Shown: positions 1 through 10,649 of the stretch, in pieces
How positions within the stretch are numbered: the first letter of the stretch is position 1
How the letters are laid out: every line of letters begins with the position of its first letter
Source: Acanthosepion esculentum
Lineage: Eukaryota > Mollusca > Cephalopoda > Sepiida > Sepiidae
DNA: 64,000 nt
Direction of reading: 5' to 3'
NCBI GenBank assembly: GCA_964036315.1
Contig: OZ038488.1
Span: 68,078,342-68,142,341 of the forward strand
The notes under the pieces: model-generated
What the model was told of the DNA's origin: nothing
The model's input: only the letters and a program-made list of their open reading frames with translations
Database searches by the model: none
Program-made: the position numbers and the translations under genes

Positions 1-27
1 AATGAGCAGCAATGGCGCAAAATAAAA

Positions 28-1060
28 TATCTTTAGGTTTGTCACACTGCCTTCTGCTCATGCTCACTTATAGTTGGTACTATTGTGGTCATGTGATCGA
101 AGTTCGATCTTGACCACACCAGTTTTTTTGCTGCTGTTACAGTGTAAACATGGCCGCTCTGCTAGCAGTGTGCGCCGAGGAGGATCAAAGAGCAGTGATC
201 TGAATTAAATATCTATTATTCCGCCTTTACATCCTTTCCTTTCAGACGTGCTCCAGATGTCAAACAAATACCAATGAAAAGACACCACATCAGATTTTTT
301 AAAATTCTCTAGCTTGATAGAGAACCCTTGGCAAAATTGCGGACCAAACTGCTTTAATAAATTGGAAAGATTTATAAATTACAGAATTACGATTTTTTTT
401 TTCATTAGAAATTCTTCAAGATGTGTCGAGATAATATCTAATGTGTTATATTATATTCATTTCTCGTTAATGATTTTACGAAAACGTATACAGACAAACA
501 CACACATTCTGCATAGGAGTGTTGAATACTTGAAATTTAAACTTAGTTCCAAATTCAAACCATTAAAAAATATAGAAATAAAATAAAATTCCTTCAGAGA
601 TTTGTATTCGAAATTCTCGAAGAGCAGTGATCTGAATCTGCAGACAACATGCTACCTTATCGATGGTAACTCGCCGGTTCACTGTAGCCATATCTCAAGC
701 TTGCTGAATCTTCTCGTCAGTAGTGGAGGTTGACGGGCCTCCTGCTTCTTCTTCGTGCTTCACACTAGTCCTACCACTTATAAACTTCTCGATCTACTCA
801 TACACACTTCTACGCAGTAGTCCACTGTCGACGTATTGCGTTATAAGCTTCCGATGAATTTCAGCCACTGACAAACTTTCTGGCCAGAGAAATCGGATCA
901 CTGCTCTTTGTTCCTCCTTCGTGCTCACTGATAACGGGGCGGCCATATTTACAACTGCATGAAAACTAGCGCGACCAAGCTCAAACTTCGATCACGTGAC
1001 CACAATAGTACTAACTATAAGCGTACACGAGCAGAAGGCAGTGTGACAAATTTAAAGATA
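28..1060. mobile_element. Non-autonomous foldback derivative of a mariner transposon
   Basis: The first roughly 180 bases (28-210) reappear inverted at about 880-1060, sharing the end sequence TATCTTTA, then GTCACACTGCCTTCTGCTC and the segment around ACTATTGTGGTCA. Both inverted arms run from the outer end into a transposase start codon (ATG at 150-152 on + and 946-944 on -), so two mariner 5' ends face each other. Only about 0.4 kb of unrelated AT-rich sequence lies between 210 and 610. No catalytic domain is left, so mobility would need a transposase supplied elsewhere. End positions are set by where the arms stop matching. Confidence 0.75.
638..946 (-). pseudogene. Mariner transposase N-terminus (GVQW3/SETMAR-like), broken
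   Basis: Reading from the ATG at 946 gives about 100 codons starting MAAPLSVSTKEEQRAVIRFL, followed by RRSVYE, IEKF, GRTSVKHEE, GGPSTSTTDEKIQQA and NRRVTIDKVACCLQ. This is the helix-turn-helix N-terminal half typical of GVQW3/SETMAR-type mariner transposases. Two in-frame stops interrupt it, after YE and after QQA. The catalytic DDE half is absent; the sequence ends about 35 bases past VTIDKVA at a junction that repeats GAGCAGTGATCTGAAT, a motif also at 189-204. It lies within the foldback element. The family assignment is by recognised motifs. Confidence 0.75.
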
Positions 1061-1074
1061 TGTTATGGCGAAAG

Positions 1075-1845
1075 TGAGGATAATTTTTCACTTAACCACG
1101 GATTTATCAATAAGTCGTCACTGATTGACTTCTAACGTATTTTAATAATTGTTATTTTAGTTAAAGAATTAGTGAATATCTTTTTATGATTGTTAAATAT
1201 TACATAAAATTTTTGGGAAAATATAGGGGATGCTTCGAAAATAATCAATCCATCAATTATTCTGCAGAATTCCCGTGGAATATAAAACCACAGCTTCATT
1301 ACGATATGACCACAGCCACACTATTCTAGGTTTAGCTGCTGTGGTTTCTGTATGAAGTAAGTTTACCATGGTATGGAGTTGCGAGTCCTAGAATGTTTTT
1401 TTATAGATCATCTTGATCAACAATTTTAATGAGCAGATCGATCGTGAAATCTTCGATGATTTAAGATTTTACAATATTTTTTCCTGTCGGTCGTTTGCAC
1501 TGTATCCCAGGGGATCGATTTTCTTTGTATCGTTTCATAGTTCACCGTTCAAACCCCGAGTTTTCTCCGGCCACGATGAATGGTTGCATTCTCAATGAAT
1601 CCCCATACTTTGCACGTCTATTGAGTCTCAATTTCACCCCAGACATAAAGTAGAACACGTATATACGATCCATTGCTAAAGATGTTGAAAAAATGGCCAG
1701 CTTATTCTATCACTCCAGGAAGTACTTGACTCATGCCTTATCTTTACAAAAAGTCAGATTGGATCAAAAATAGAGAACTGCTTCCATATGTAGACAGGAG
1801 TTGCTCAGTCCCCACTTTCCAGCTTCATAGAGTTTAAAATCATTT
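1075..1845. other. Unassigned AT-rich stretch
   Basis: I found no coding similarity, RNA gene or repeat relationship here. The open frames are short and have no recognisable composition. Confidence 0.5.
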
Positions 1846-1849
1846 TTCT

Positions 1850-2340
1850 TTTTATGTGCCATGTCCTTTCAGGACGTAGGCGATCATGGCTGTCCGCCTC
1901 CCTCTGTCCCTTGCATCTCTCAGCCAGTTCCTTCCCTCTACTTACTCCCCCAGACCACGTTCTGTCATCAACTTGCTCAAGCTCAAGGAAAGTCACGCGC
2001 TGCTTTCCCTTGTCTCTCTTTCCTTCTGTTTGACCCGTGAGTATCAGATTCTCCAGGCCCTCCTTCCTCATTCACATTATGTATCACAGAAACTTCAGCT
2101 GCCTCTTTCTGATGTTAAGTATAAGCATTCTCCTTGTTTGTAAGCTGTCTAAGACCTCATCGTTGCTCACATGCTCGGTCCATGATATCCTTAGCATCCT
2201 TCTGTAGAACAACATCTCTCGCCTCGAGTCTCTTCCTTATCCTTGAGGAAATCGGGGATTTATTTTCCACTCTGGAGCCTTTTTCCCACGGCCATAATAT
2301 TTTAATCCTGTGGCTAATATATCCATGGCAAATTATCAGA
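1850..2340 (-). mobile_element. LINE-R fragment, 3' end of the RT open reading frame
   Basis: On the minus strand this encodes the C-terminus of an endonuclease/reverse-transcriptase LINE: pieces such as MRKEGLENLILTGQTEGKRD, KGKQRVTFLEL and WMT, preceded by WTEHVSNDE-like sequence. The 3' flank, TTTTTATGTGCCATGTCCTT on the + strand, recurs beside the other LINE-R copies at 36.9 kb and 45.8 kb. It is 5' truncated at about 2340. It has several frameshifts and is not functional. The family is recalled as the widespread RTE-like element often annotated as craniofacial-development-protein-2-like. Confidence 0.8.
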
Positions 2341-2344
2341 TGAG

Positions 2345-3110
2345 CTCCATTCTATATGTTTTTTTGGGTTTTTTTTTTTCAGTTAGGACAAGACATGCCA
2401 CTTCCACAGAGGTGAATCACCATCATTTCCTCTGTGCCTCAAATATAAGAAGAAAGTTGCATACAAGAACTACCATTTTATAGAGCAGACTCCCGCGTGG
2501 GTGCTTCCATGAACACATTAATCTTAACTTATTTCAAGTTAAGAGTCAACCGTTATCTGTTTTTTTTTTCTTCATAATTTTCACCTCGTCTTTCATTCAT
2601 TTCACCTCATTTATCATTACAATTTTAGCAGTAACCCTCTACCCTCTACCTTGAGTGGCTCTTGAAACTTTTGAAATTTAGTTTTTAAAAAAAGCTTGCC
2701 AAAAGACAATTATTTTTACTTAAAAGTCAGTTGGGCTTTTATTAACTTAACTTTTACATACTTAACTTTTGAGTAACGGAATTTAAAGATTTGGATAAAA
2801 GAACCTAAAACATCTTGTAAAACAAATCAATGTAACAGTAGATATTTAGAACAAATGAGAGAGTTTGGAAATTCGAATAAAAGGACTTCAAAGTCTTGTA
2901 ATTCCTTAGATGAAGTATTGTCAGTATTCATTTTTGCAAGTAATTCTTCTAACTTATAAAAATAACTTGCTATTTAACGTAAAACTCAGATTGTTGTTCT
3001 ACAACAACTACAACAACAAAAATGTGAATCCGAAATACGTAAGAAGCCTCTGACGGGATTTGAACTCCCATTTCTTATCCTTTAAACTATTACATGTATT
3101 TTTACAGTAA
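2345..3110. other. Unassigned AT-rich stretch with one tRNA-like T arm
   Basis: No gene or repeat family was identified. At 3055-3069 the minus strand reads GGGAGTTCAAATCCC, a tRNA T-arm/B-box-like hairpin. The acceptor and D arms cannot be matched, so it is a relic of a tRNA or SINE at most. Confidence 0.45.
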
Positions 3111-3111
3111 G

Positions 3112-3540
3112 GTTCACCCTGTACAAAGCCCGGGGTGGGCGCTCGAGGTAGAGGGTTGCATTAAGAGGCAGTTTATGCGGATGCTAGGGGAAGATACCGG
3201 TTAACCCTAGACTTGAACAGGTTAAGATTGTAGTGATCGGGGAAACATCCTCTTCAAAATTGGTTCCACAGAGCAGTTGTTCGTGGTAAGAAGCGATATT
3301 TCCCCCCCCACTGGGTTGTTTGTGGCACAAGACAGAGTTTAACGTGGGGTATTCCGAGCCCATAGGCTCGGCCAAAAATCCCCATAGAACCCTTATAAAA
3401 CGGGATCGGGTAGCTATTTCTGCTCGGAGGCAAAGAGTTTGACCAAGACAGCTGGAAAAGATTCCAGCGAGTCAAAGTGGTAAGAAGCTGTTCGAGTGGA
3501 ACTTCCTTCTTACCAATGAAATAAGTTTGTGGGGATAAAT
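3112..3540 (-). mobile_element. LINE-C fragment, RT C-terminus (CR1/Jockey-like)
   Basis: Minus-strand translation gives FLPRTTALWNQF, a stop, then GCFPDHYNLNLFKSRVNRYL. This is the terminal RT motif of CR1/Jockey-type LINEs (usual form FFPRT..LWNSLP followed by the FKSRVNRYL block). The ORF ends at LPLASA and a stop at about 3170. A premature TGA splits the motif, so the copy is dead. The related fragments at 40.6 kb, 44.4 kb and 59.5 kb belong to similar elements. The tract 3340-3430 also resembles the unit duplicated at 19.8-20.2 kb. Confidence 0.75.
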
Positions 3541-3675
3541 CAAACTGTGCCCGGAAATTCGGTAAATTTGATATTGTAGGAAAATTCGATAACTATGAAG
3601 AAGATACAAGAACGTAACTTTAACTTAGATAAATCGATTTTATTTGCTTGAAAACAATAAAATATAGTAATTAAT

Positions 3676-3978
3676 ATCTGTCTATATCTCTGAGATTAGG
3701 TATTATGATTACTTGAATTATTTAAATTATTAAAACTTCTATCTTCATCGACATATTCACAAGGTTTCGGGCGTTGTAGGCTCCGGCCTTCTTCAGGTGA
3801 TTGGAATTTCGAACTGAACCCTTTATTTCGTCCCTCAGGGTAGATTAATCTAGTTCCACGTGCCATGCCTTTTCAACTTTAATATAACTCTCCAAGTGTG
3901 GTTCACCACTGCTGTGGCCTGGTATTGAACTCACAGCTCTTTGGGTCGAGTCACTGGATCTAACCAGCATTGAGTATA
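3676..3978 (-). mobile_element. SINE-B copy, 5' truncated
   Basis: Read on the minus strand, it has a B-box-like AGCTGTGAGTTCAATACC, a body with CACGTGGAACTAG and GAAATAAAGGGTTCAGTTCG, the hairpin tail CACCTGAAGAAGGCC followed by CCGAAAC-type sequence, and the end ATATAGACAGAT. The order matches the + copies at 17.2 and 54 kb. The A-box head is missing. Confidence 0.75.
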
Positions 3979-3979
3979 A

Positions 3980-4450
3980 GCATAAAACATACTGTCGCCG
4001 CTGAATGATGATTTCAATGTCCACTGTTATATATATATATATGTGTATGTAAGAAGAAAAGAATATATATTATTAAGAAGAAAAAGGAGAAAGAATAGTA
4101 TTTAAAAATTTGATTAAAGAAATTCCTTTTCGAATGAAAGGAATTTCGCAAAAGTGGTAAAGAAAAGGAGGATTGGGTTTATACTTTGAAGATTCGCACA
4201 TCAGCACTGACAAAAAAAAAAAGAAAAAATCTTGAATTATTCTGGATCCAGTTCTCTCAGATTCTCACTTGGATGGATAACTTTGAATTAGAAACAGATG
4301 AGTTTTGTGTGTATGTGTGCTTTTGTGTTCAGCGTTTACAACGTCTTTTATTACCCAAAAAATAGCATGGAAGCGAACATTACCATTATAGTTTATTGTA
4401 TTTCTTTAGTTCCAGAGATTCTTTGGGCAATTTCCTAAATAGGACCCGGC
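3980..4450. other. Unassigned stretch with a short (TA)n
   Basis: It contains a small TA tract at 4028-4042 and purine-rich sequence at 4045-4180. Nothing codes recognisably. Confidence 0.4.
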
Positions 4451-4454
4451 ATCC

Positions 4455-5150
4455 TCTTCTTTTATATGCCGGGCCACTTCAGAACGTGGGTTATTATGGC
4501 TCTCCACAATTTCCTATCCTTTGTTATGCTTCGTAACGTTTGTCTTTTTATCATCCTTCACAACACCCCCGTTCCGACATCAATTCACACAAGCTTGCCA
4601 GGATGTTGGCGCGCTACCTCTCTTTTGTATTTATATATACTGTGAGTGTCAAATTCTCCAAGCCTTCCTTTTCATTATATGTCCAAGAAATTTCAATTCT
4701 GTCTTTATGATTCTTAATATAATTGTCCTTTTCCTTTCCATATTCCGTAAGATTTCTTTTGCTCCTCCCATGTAATTCTCAACATTCTTCTGTAGAACCA
4801 CACTTCTGTTGCTTTCAGTTTTCTTCTCATCTGTGAGGAGTTTATCCAGCGTTCACTGCCATACAAGATATTACAACAGTTCAGTTCGCTTTTCTTTGTT
4901 TCTAACAAAATCTTTCTGTTACTTGGGATTTTATTTATCATTTAGAATTTTTATTTTGTTGCCCCTTCTAATTTCAGCGTCACATTTGCCATCGTCTGTT
5001 AAAACACTCTCCAGATATTTAAATTTTCTTACTTGCTTGATTTTGGAACATTCAGTTCCTAGTTTGCTTCTTGGGCTGTTTCCTTTCTTCGCATTTCTAG
5101 CAGCTCTAAAGAAACCCCGTAAATTGGCATTTTTCACCACCATGCTTCAC
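4455..5150 (-). mobile_element. LINE-R fragment, 3' half of RT
   Basis: The minus strand encodes RGFFRAARNAKKGNSPRSKL, KQVRKFKYLESVLTDDGKCD, AEIRRG, then NRKILLETKK, YGSERWINSSQM, LKATEVWFYRRMLRITW. These are the thumb and C-terminal blocks of the LINE-R protein, in order. The reading frame changes between blocks and stops are present. The catalytic YADD block is not included. The 3' end near 4455 carries the family's GCCGGGCCACTTCAGAACGT-like flank. Confidence 0.85.
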
Positions 5151-5224
5151 AGTTGGGATGGTAATTTTAGCAAAGTACACTGAGTCCTTTTTCTATCCAC
5201 ACGTAACGTTGCTGATGTATCCTA

Positions 5225-6600
5225 AAAGTTAAATTTTGCTGACTATATCCTAAAAGTTTTGTTTTTTTTGTTAAGTCTAATCATATAATTGCAGTCCAGT
5301 AATCATTCGACTGATCCAAAAATTTCTATTTCTTTACTTTAATAGTGACATTTTTTGTTGTAAACCATGTGTAAAATCATGATATTTGCGACGGATACTT
5401 GTTTACCAGCATCTTTAACATCGTCCTGGATATCCTATTTTGCCTCTTTTTTGGGTTGACTGAATCTTCCTTTGTCATTTTAATTTTCCCTCAAGTTATC
5501 TATGGATAACACGATCTTGAAAGCGTAGATTGGGCCCAATTTAATTCCATTTTTGAACGATAGCAAAGACATTGGAATGGGGTATGTAAGACTGCTTGGT
5601 AATTCTGTTATATCATTCCCTGGTCTTATGAGCCTCAATCTGTGTCTATTTCAAGTTCTCAGAGTGATCTTTGTTTTTCTTAAACATTTATTAAATTTTT
5701 AAATCATTAACTTGTTGAGCATTACTATACGCAGGATGTAAGAATGGCTCCAATTTAGTTGTTATGACTTCATTGACCTCTAAGTTCAATTTTTATCTGG
5801 AGATTAAATACTTATGGAAATCTTATTACTTATTAAATACTTTTGAAAATCTTATTGCTTATTACATAGTGCTAATTGTATAAATAATATTATTAACTAG
5901 TAGTACCCGTCAAAACTAAACGGTTTTGTCATTTAAATTTCCTGATGAATCATGCACCTGTTCCTGTACGAACACCGAAGTTAAGCAACGTCACGCCTGA
6001 TCAGTACCTAGGTGGCTGACTGCCTGAAAATATCAGGTGCTTTAAGCTTGGATGAGCAGGTGGTGTAATGACCCGGAATTATTAATAGGAGAGCCGAATT
6101 CCAATTCAGGTTAGGTTCGTTATATTCACTTACGCGCAATTAGTCTTGGGAAAGGGATGAATCCCCCTCCCCTGGCTATAGGTTAATTAATATGATCTGT
6201 CTCACTAAAATCATTATTATCCTTAAAAAAATTCTTGCAATCTAAAAAATATTTTCTGTCATTAAATAACGTTCAAAGGGTTGATAAGCCGTAGAAAACG
6301 AATGGATTAATGATAAATCATAATTCTTACGTTAATGATTGAATAAGCACCTTACAAATTCTCAACTATAAAATTCTCCCCACGGAGATTTTAGCTGTTA
6401 TTATGACTTAATTGACTGCTAAATTTATTTTTTCATTGGGGAACGAATATTTAAAAAAGTAATATTCTGTCTTATTCATTACCAGTTCATGTATTACATC
6501 TTTTTACTAATTGAATCGATACATGAATGATTAATAAATGATAAAAGAAAGAAAATAATCCAGGTGTAAAATATTCCTAATTTATGTTATATTTATGTGC
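5225..6600 (+). repeat. Long unidentified repeat, copy A
   Basis: Blocks here recur in the same order at 7165-8765: AATCATTC.GCTGATCCAAAA, GGTTGACTGAA, TGAGCATTAC, ATGACTTCATTGAC, CTAGTAG.ACCC, TTATTTAAATT and TTACTAATTG. Copy A is split by a 5S-derived SINE at 5954-6310. No protein is encoded. It could be a long LTR, a long MITE or part of a tandemly duplicated host segment; I cannot tell which. Confidence 0.65.
5954..6310 (+). mobile_element. SINE-5S: 5S rRNA-derived composite SINE with TSDs
   Basis: The head (5954-6050) is a recognisable 5S rRNA derivative: CACCGAAGTTAAGCAACGTC at 5973-5992, then CAGTACCTAGGTGG, and GGTGCTTTAAGCTTGGATGA, in the spacing of 5S rRNA. From about 6056 it continues as a tRNA/SINE-A-like region (GTGTAATGACCCGG, GAGAGCCGAATTCCAATTC, CGTTATATTCACTTACGCG). 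It then ends in a tail with AAGGGTTGATAAGCCGTA. It is flanked by TGATGAATCAT (5943-5953) and TGATAAATCAT (6311-6321). The paralogous site at 8348-8358 lacks it, so this is a resolved insertion. Confidence 0.85.
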
Positions 6601-6704
6601 AACCTTTCTGTGAAAACCTTGTTCCTTCAGTGCTCTTCAAATTGTATCAACATGTCCACCTGTTTCATCATTATATAAAGTGATGTGTTCTTCATTATTG
6701 TTGT

Positions 6705-6945
6705 AACCTAGGCAAAGGTTATTTAATAAAAATATCCAAAACGAAGGTCGGAAATGGAACGATAATATTTATAACATGAACAACATACAAGATTCGCCAG
6801 TGACGTGTAGTAAGTAATCAACTGCTATTGGTGAGCTAGAAGTGAATCGAGGTGAATCCCATGTGGAAAACAACATACAGTATATGCCTATGTATTTATA
6901 GGAATTGCGATATACCCATTATCGTCCATAGGTACGGTATAACAA
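6705..6945 (+). repeat. Dispersed repeat, possibly LTR-like
   Basis: The part AAACGAAGGTCGGAAATGGA and ATAATATTTATAA is shared with copies at 32098-32190 and 32483-32600 (CAAAACAGAGGTTGGAAATG). It contains no coding sequence. The LTR interpretation is a guess. Confidence 0.4.
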
Positions 6946-7086
6946 TTATATAAAGCAGTGTGTTCGCCATTATATAAAGCAGTGTGTTCGCCATTATATA
7001 AAGCAGTGTGTTCGCCATTATATAAAGCAGTGTGTTCGCCATTATATAAAGCGATATGTTCGCCATTATATAAAGTGATGTTTTCT
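6945..7086 (+). repeat. 24-bp minisatellite, about six copies
   Basis: The unit is ATATAAAGCAGTGTGTTCGC plus CATT. The first four copies are essentially identical and the last two diverge (GCGATATG, GTGATGTT). A lone related copy sits at 6669-6700. Confidence 0.95.
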
Positions 7087-7716
7087 TCCTTATGCTTGAC
7101 TGTTGAGTTTGCGACTTATTTCTTATATCATGTACTGTGTTCTTTTTTTCTCCAAATGTAATACTGCAGTAAAAGTTCTATTTTTATTTAGTCTGACTAA
7201 ATAATTATATTCCAGGAATCATTCAGCTGATCCAAAACCTTTTTAGACAATGCTAAATGAACCATTTATGTGTTTCCTTGTGTATGGACATTTTATCTGC
7301 AAACTTTCTGTGAAACCCTTGTTGCGTCAATATTCTACAAATTGTTTCAACATGTCCATTTGTTGCAGCATTCTTTAGATCTGTCTGTATGTCTTTTAAT
7401 GTTCAATGGCAGGTTGACTGAAACTCCCTTGTGATTTTAGCTACTCTCACGTGTAGAGGTTTTCTTTGGATGACCTCCTGATCTTGCAAACACCGTTACA
7501 ATACTCATTTTTACATTTAAGAAATATAGATAAGTCATTGAAATGGGACAGATGAAACCAGTTAGGAATTTTATTACAGTCTGGATTTATAAGCTTCACT
7601 CAATTTCTTTTACAAGTCCTGAAATTGCTTTTTTGGTTTTTGTAATGATTTTTAAAAAGATTAATGAATGTTTCATTTCTAAGTTACATTTATGTAGGAC
7701 TTCTAAAGTGTTATCC

Positions 7717-7836
7717 GTCCTGGGTATGACGATAAACTACGCCCGCGTCCTGGGTATGACGATAAACTACATTCGCGTCCTGGGTATGAAGATAAACTAC
7801 ATTCGCGTCCTGGGTATGACGATAAACTACGTCCAA
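7717..7836 (+). repeat. 30-bp minisatellite, four copies
   Basis: The unit starts GTCCTGGGTATGACGATAAA and recurs at 7717, 7747, 7777 and 7807 with one to four substitutions per copy. The unit length is a multiple of three, so it stays open in frame, but nothing suggests it is translated. Confidence 0.95.
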
Positions 7837-8039
7837 CAGCAAGGCCTCCGATCAGGAGGTTTTGAGGAGCGTGGAACCACCTCTTAATTGCTGGTGTTCC
7901 CAAGTTCACCTGACCCGGGGTAGTAGCACCTGTTAGGGTCCCAGCTATGGGTAAATATTTAACCCCCCAAATTGTAGTTAAATCACTATGAAAGTGTAAA
8001 AATAGGTTTTAATACCAGAAATACTTTGTAAAATAACTA

Positions 8040-8135
8040 TTACTAGCAATACATTTTTTTAAAAAAAATATCACCAATAAAAATTGTCGTCATTAAATAA
8101 CCCGTTGAGGTTGATATACCGTAAAACAAAACAAA
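8040..8135 (+). mobile_element. 3' tail fragment of a SINE-5S-type element
   Basis: TCATTAAATAACCCGTTGAG and GATATACCGTAAAAC match the tail of the SINE-5S copies at 6255-6300 and 50640-50690. The head is not present immediately upstream, although GGGTCCCAGCTATGGGTAAA at 7938-7957 is SINE-A-like. Confidence 0.5.
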
Positions 8136-8767
8136 CCAAACCAAAGTGTTATTGAGCATTACAATACATAGTGAATGTAAGAAGCGCTCAATTTTACTTG
8201 TAGTTATGTCTTCATTGACTTCTAAATTTATTTTTTCTCTTGGGATCGAATATTTATGCAAATCTTATTACTGTTAATTGCCGAAATGAAATAATAATAT
8301 TAGCTAGTAGCACCCACGAAAATTAAACTGCTTTGTTATTTAAATTCTCTGATGAATCATAGTTGTTAAGCTAATGATTGACTTAGCACCTTGCAAATTC
8401 TCTGACTATAAAATACCTTTGTAAATTATCATTGCATCGTTAAATATTTAAGCTTAACAACGTTAACAATATATTGCAATAACAATCATAAGTATGAATG
8501 CAGGTCTTTATTTAAAGAAGTAAGAGGGTACAAATGAAAAGATGTGAAATTGATTTTTTCTTCATTTCAATGAAGCAAATATAGAAATAAAATAATAATA
8601 TTAATTCTTTCTTACTCATTATCATTTCATGCATTAAACTTTTTTTTACTAATTGAGTAGATAAATGCCATAAATCATATCCTGAATGATTATGCAGAAA
8701 AATAAAGAACGTAATCCAGGGGCTCAATATTTATTGTAAAACTACATGCTATATTTATATATAATCT

Positions 8768-8868
8768 TTAATCACCTGAAGAACGCCGGTGTGTACAACG
8801 GCCGAAACGTCATGAATATGGCAATAAAGATGAGGACAACACTCTGAATGATGTGAATAGTGTAATTT
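8768..8868 (+). mobile_element. SINE-B tail fragment
   Basis: CACCTGAAGAACGCCGGTGT, then ACGGCCGAAACGTCATGAAT and AAAGATGAGGACAACACTC, is the 3' portion of SINE-B. The head and body are missing. Confidence 0.8.
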
Positions 8869-8885
8869 TTTTTATCCAACATTAT

Positions 8886-9248
8886 TTATTATTATTACTA
8901 TGAACGTTATTTTTCGTGGTTACACGTGTTTCAGTAGACATCCTTATTTTTTATTATCTTAAAGAGTAAAATTAATATCAACATCAAGAAATCCTACTAA
9001 AGAAAAGATCGTGCCACTTGATGAAAATGAAACATGTATTCCCTTTTTCAATCTAGGAAATCAATTCTATAGCTGAATCGGACCGTTACCAATTAGACCA
9101 CCGGAGACCGTCCGGGAGTCACATTTTTTTTTTCATAGGATTTATCGAGCTAGGCAGGTTGACATTAATTCCACTGTTTAAAAAAACATAAAATAAGGAT
9201 ATCAACTCAAAAACGTGTAGCCACTAAAAATAACGTTTATATTAATAA
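8886..9248. mobile_element. MITE-like element with inverted ends
   Basis: The left end contains AACGTTATTTTTCGTGG, TACACGTGTTTCAG and ATCCTTATTTT. The right end (about 9180-9248) is its inverted complement with a few mismatches. The interior carries a tRNA A-box-like stretch on the minus strand (TGGTCTAATTGGTAACGG, 9080-9098). No protein is encoded. The terminal inverted repeats are about 60-70 bases. Confidence 0.55.
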
Positions 9249-9249
9249 T

Positions 9250-9850
9250 GTCTCATACAGTTTTTATTTATTTATTTTTTATTTTATTTTTTGCAAATCG
9301 TCGTATCGTCCACTTCTGCCGGTTCTTCTAATTCTAGTTTCGTTTCCTTGCTGATTTTGAAATTTCAGATCCTGGACATAATAAAACAGCTTGTGCTGCT
9401 GGTTCCAAAAGAGAATTGTGCAGATTGTTATGATACGCTATCAGACCTTATATCTTTTATAAGATTTTGTTTAAAAAATGCAGTTGCATGTTCTTCCTTT
9501 AAATATATATACAGTATCAATTTCTGGCTTTTCTCTTCAACTTAGTTTTAATTCCGTTGCGTCTGACATTCTAAACGTGCTAGTGTTGACACATCTAGTG
9601 TTTGATCTGAGACCAGTAGAGTCAAACCTATATCTTTTGAAAATTACGTCTGGTACACGGAAAAAAAATCTGTATTTGTTTTAACCTTGAAATGTCTTTT
9701 CATCGTTACAGTTAGATGTGATATGGGATTTTGAAAGGATTTACTAAAGTGTTTTCTTTTCGAAGCAATCGTGCTTTTGTCGTCTTTACAAAAGAAAGAG
9801 TACCTTGGTGTGCGTATTTTTAGCAAGAAAAGTAAAGCTATATATTACGT
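9250..9850. other. Unassigned AT-rich stretch
   Basis: No coding, RNA or repeat relationship was recognised. Confidence 0.4.
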
Positions 9851-9977
9851 TATTAATAGGAAATTAAACGGTGTATTTTTCCTTCACAATATATTTCCTT
9901 ACCAAGGAGGCTCTTCGCCGAATGTTTGAAGCGAAATGTAATAGTGTTTTGCACCGAAGGCCAACGAAATAAACACT

Positions 9978-10262
9978 TTTAATACGTGTGATCTGTTTAC
10001 AACATAAACGAATCTGAGCCGGAAAACTCAAGTACATTGTTATAGATTTCCTTGTAAAAACGCTCTGCATAAAAGGCTACCTTGGTGCTAGTGAGAACAA
10101 TTTCGGATGTACAATTTTGAAATATGGCTTTCTCGACTTTTCGTTTAAGGAATCGTGTGCTTACGATAAACAGTCGTAAAAAATATCAATTAATTTGGAA
10201 ACAAAATAAAAAAGGAAACATTTTCAGCCAATGCTCATATAATTCTCCAGTTGTTTGTCTGT
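9978..10262 (+). repeat. Duplicated unknown repeat, first copy
   Basis: It shares GTGATCTGTTTACAACA, AATCTGAGCCGGAAAACTC, AGTACATTGTTATAGATTT, TTTTGAAATATGGCTTTCTC and ATCAATTAATTTGGA with 10650-10927 in the same order. No conserved reading frame is visible. Confidence 0.85.
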
Positions 10263-10649
10263 GGTTAACAAACTTTTTTTTCTCTGGGTCGCATTTTCGG
10301 AATGAAAATTTGCTCGCGCCTCATCAAATTTTATGTGATAAAAAGTACATTTAAAAATAAAATAAAAAAACAGTGAGAGGGTAAAAGGGAGATAACCGCG
10401 GATTCGAAGTCAGAACATTATCATTGATAACTCTCTCTCCCAATTAGTGGTCCCTAGTTACTATTACTTGATATAATGCAAAAATATCACAATGATAAAG
10501 TCGGTCTATAATTATTTATAACTATTTATACTTGGACTCATGCACACAATTACAAGTAATCCATAATAATATTTTAAATTTTGAAATCATATTTATTTTT
10601 GGCATAAGAATTTTTTGAAACTGTTTCTAAATTGTTGATAGTGTTTTAA

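Larger units (their letters stand above)
7165..8765 (+). repeat. Long unidentified repeat, copy B
   Basis: This is a direct-orientation paralogue of 5225-6600. Copy B retains the uninterrupted target TCTGATGAATCATAG at 8347-8361 where copy A holds SINE-5S. It is itself interrupted at about 7690-8140 by a minisatellite and a SINE-tail-like segment. The portion 8430-8560 (ATTGCAATAACAATCATAA and AAGAAGTAAGAGGGTACAAA) also recurs at 34.7-35.0 kb and 38.1 kb. Confidence 0.65.

Noticed and set aside
314..586. 90-residue open frame on the + strand
   Set aside because: It lies in AT-rich filler of the foldback element, with Ile/Lys/Phe-dominated composition and no family resemblance.
3055..3069. 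tRNA gene on the minus strand
   Set aside because: Only the T arm fits. No acceptor stem or D arm can be paired at the right distance.
5954..6060. Functional 5S rRNA gene
   Set aside because: Many substitutions in the 5S core, the 5' end is missing, TSDs flank it, and it runs into a SINE body instead of a T-run terminator.
6945..7086. CRISPR-like array of 24-bp repeats
   Set aside because: Repeats are contiguous without spacers and the DNA is eukaryotic.
6958..7161. Repetitive peptide CSPLYKAV repeated
   Set aside because: It comes from the 24-bp minisatellite, whose unit is a multiple of three. No start context or flanking coding sequence.
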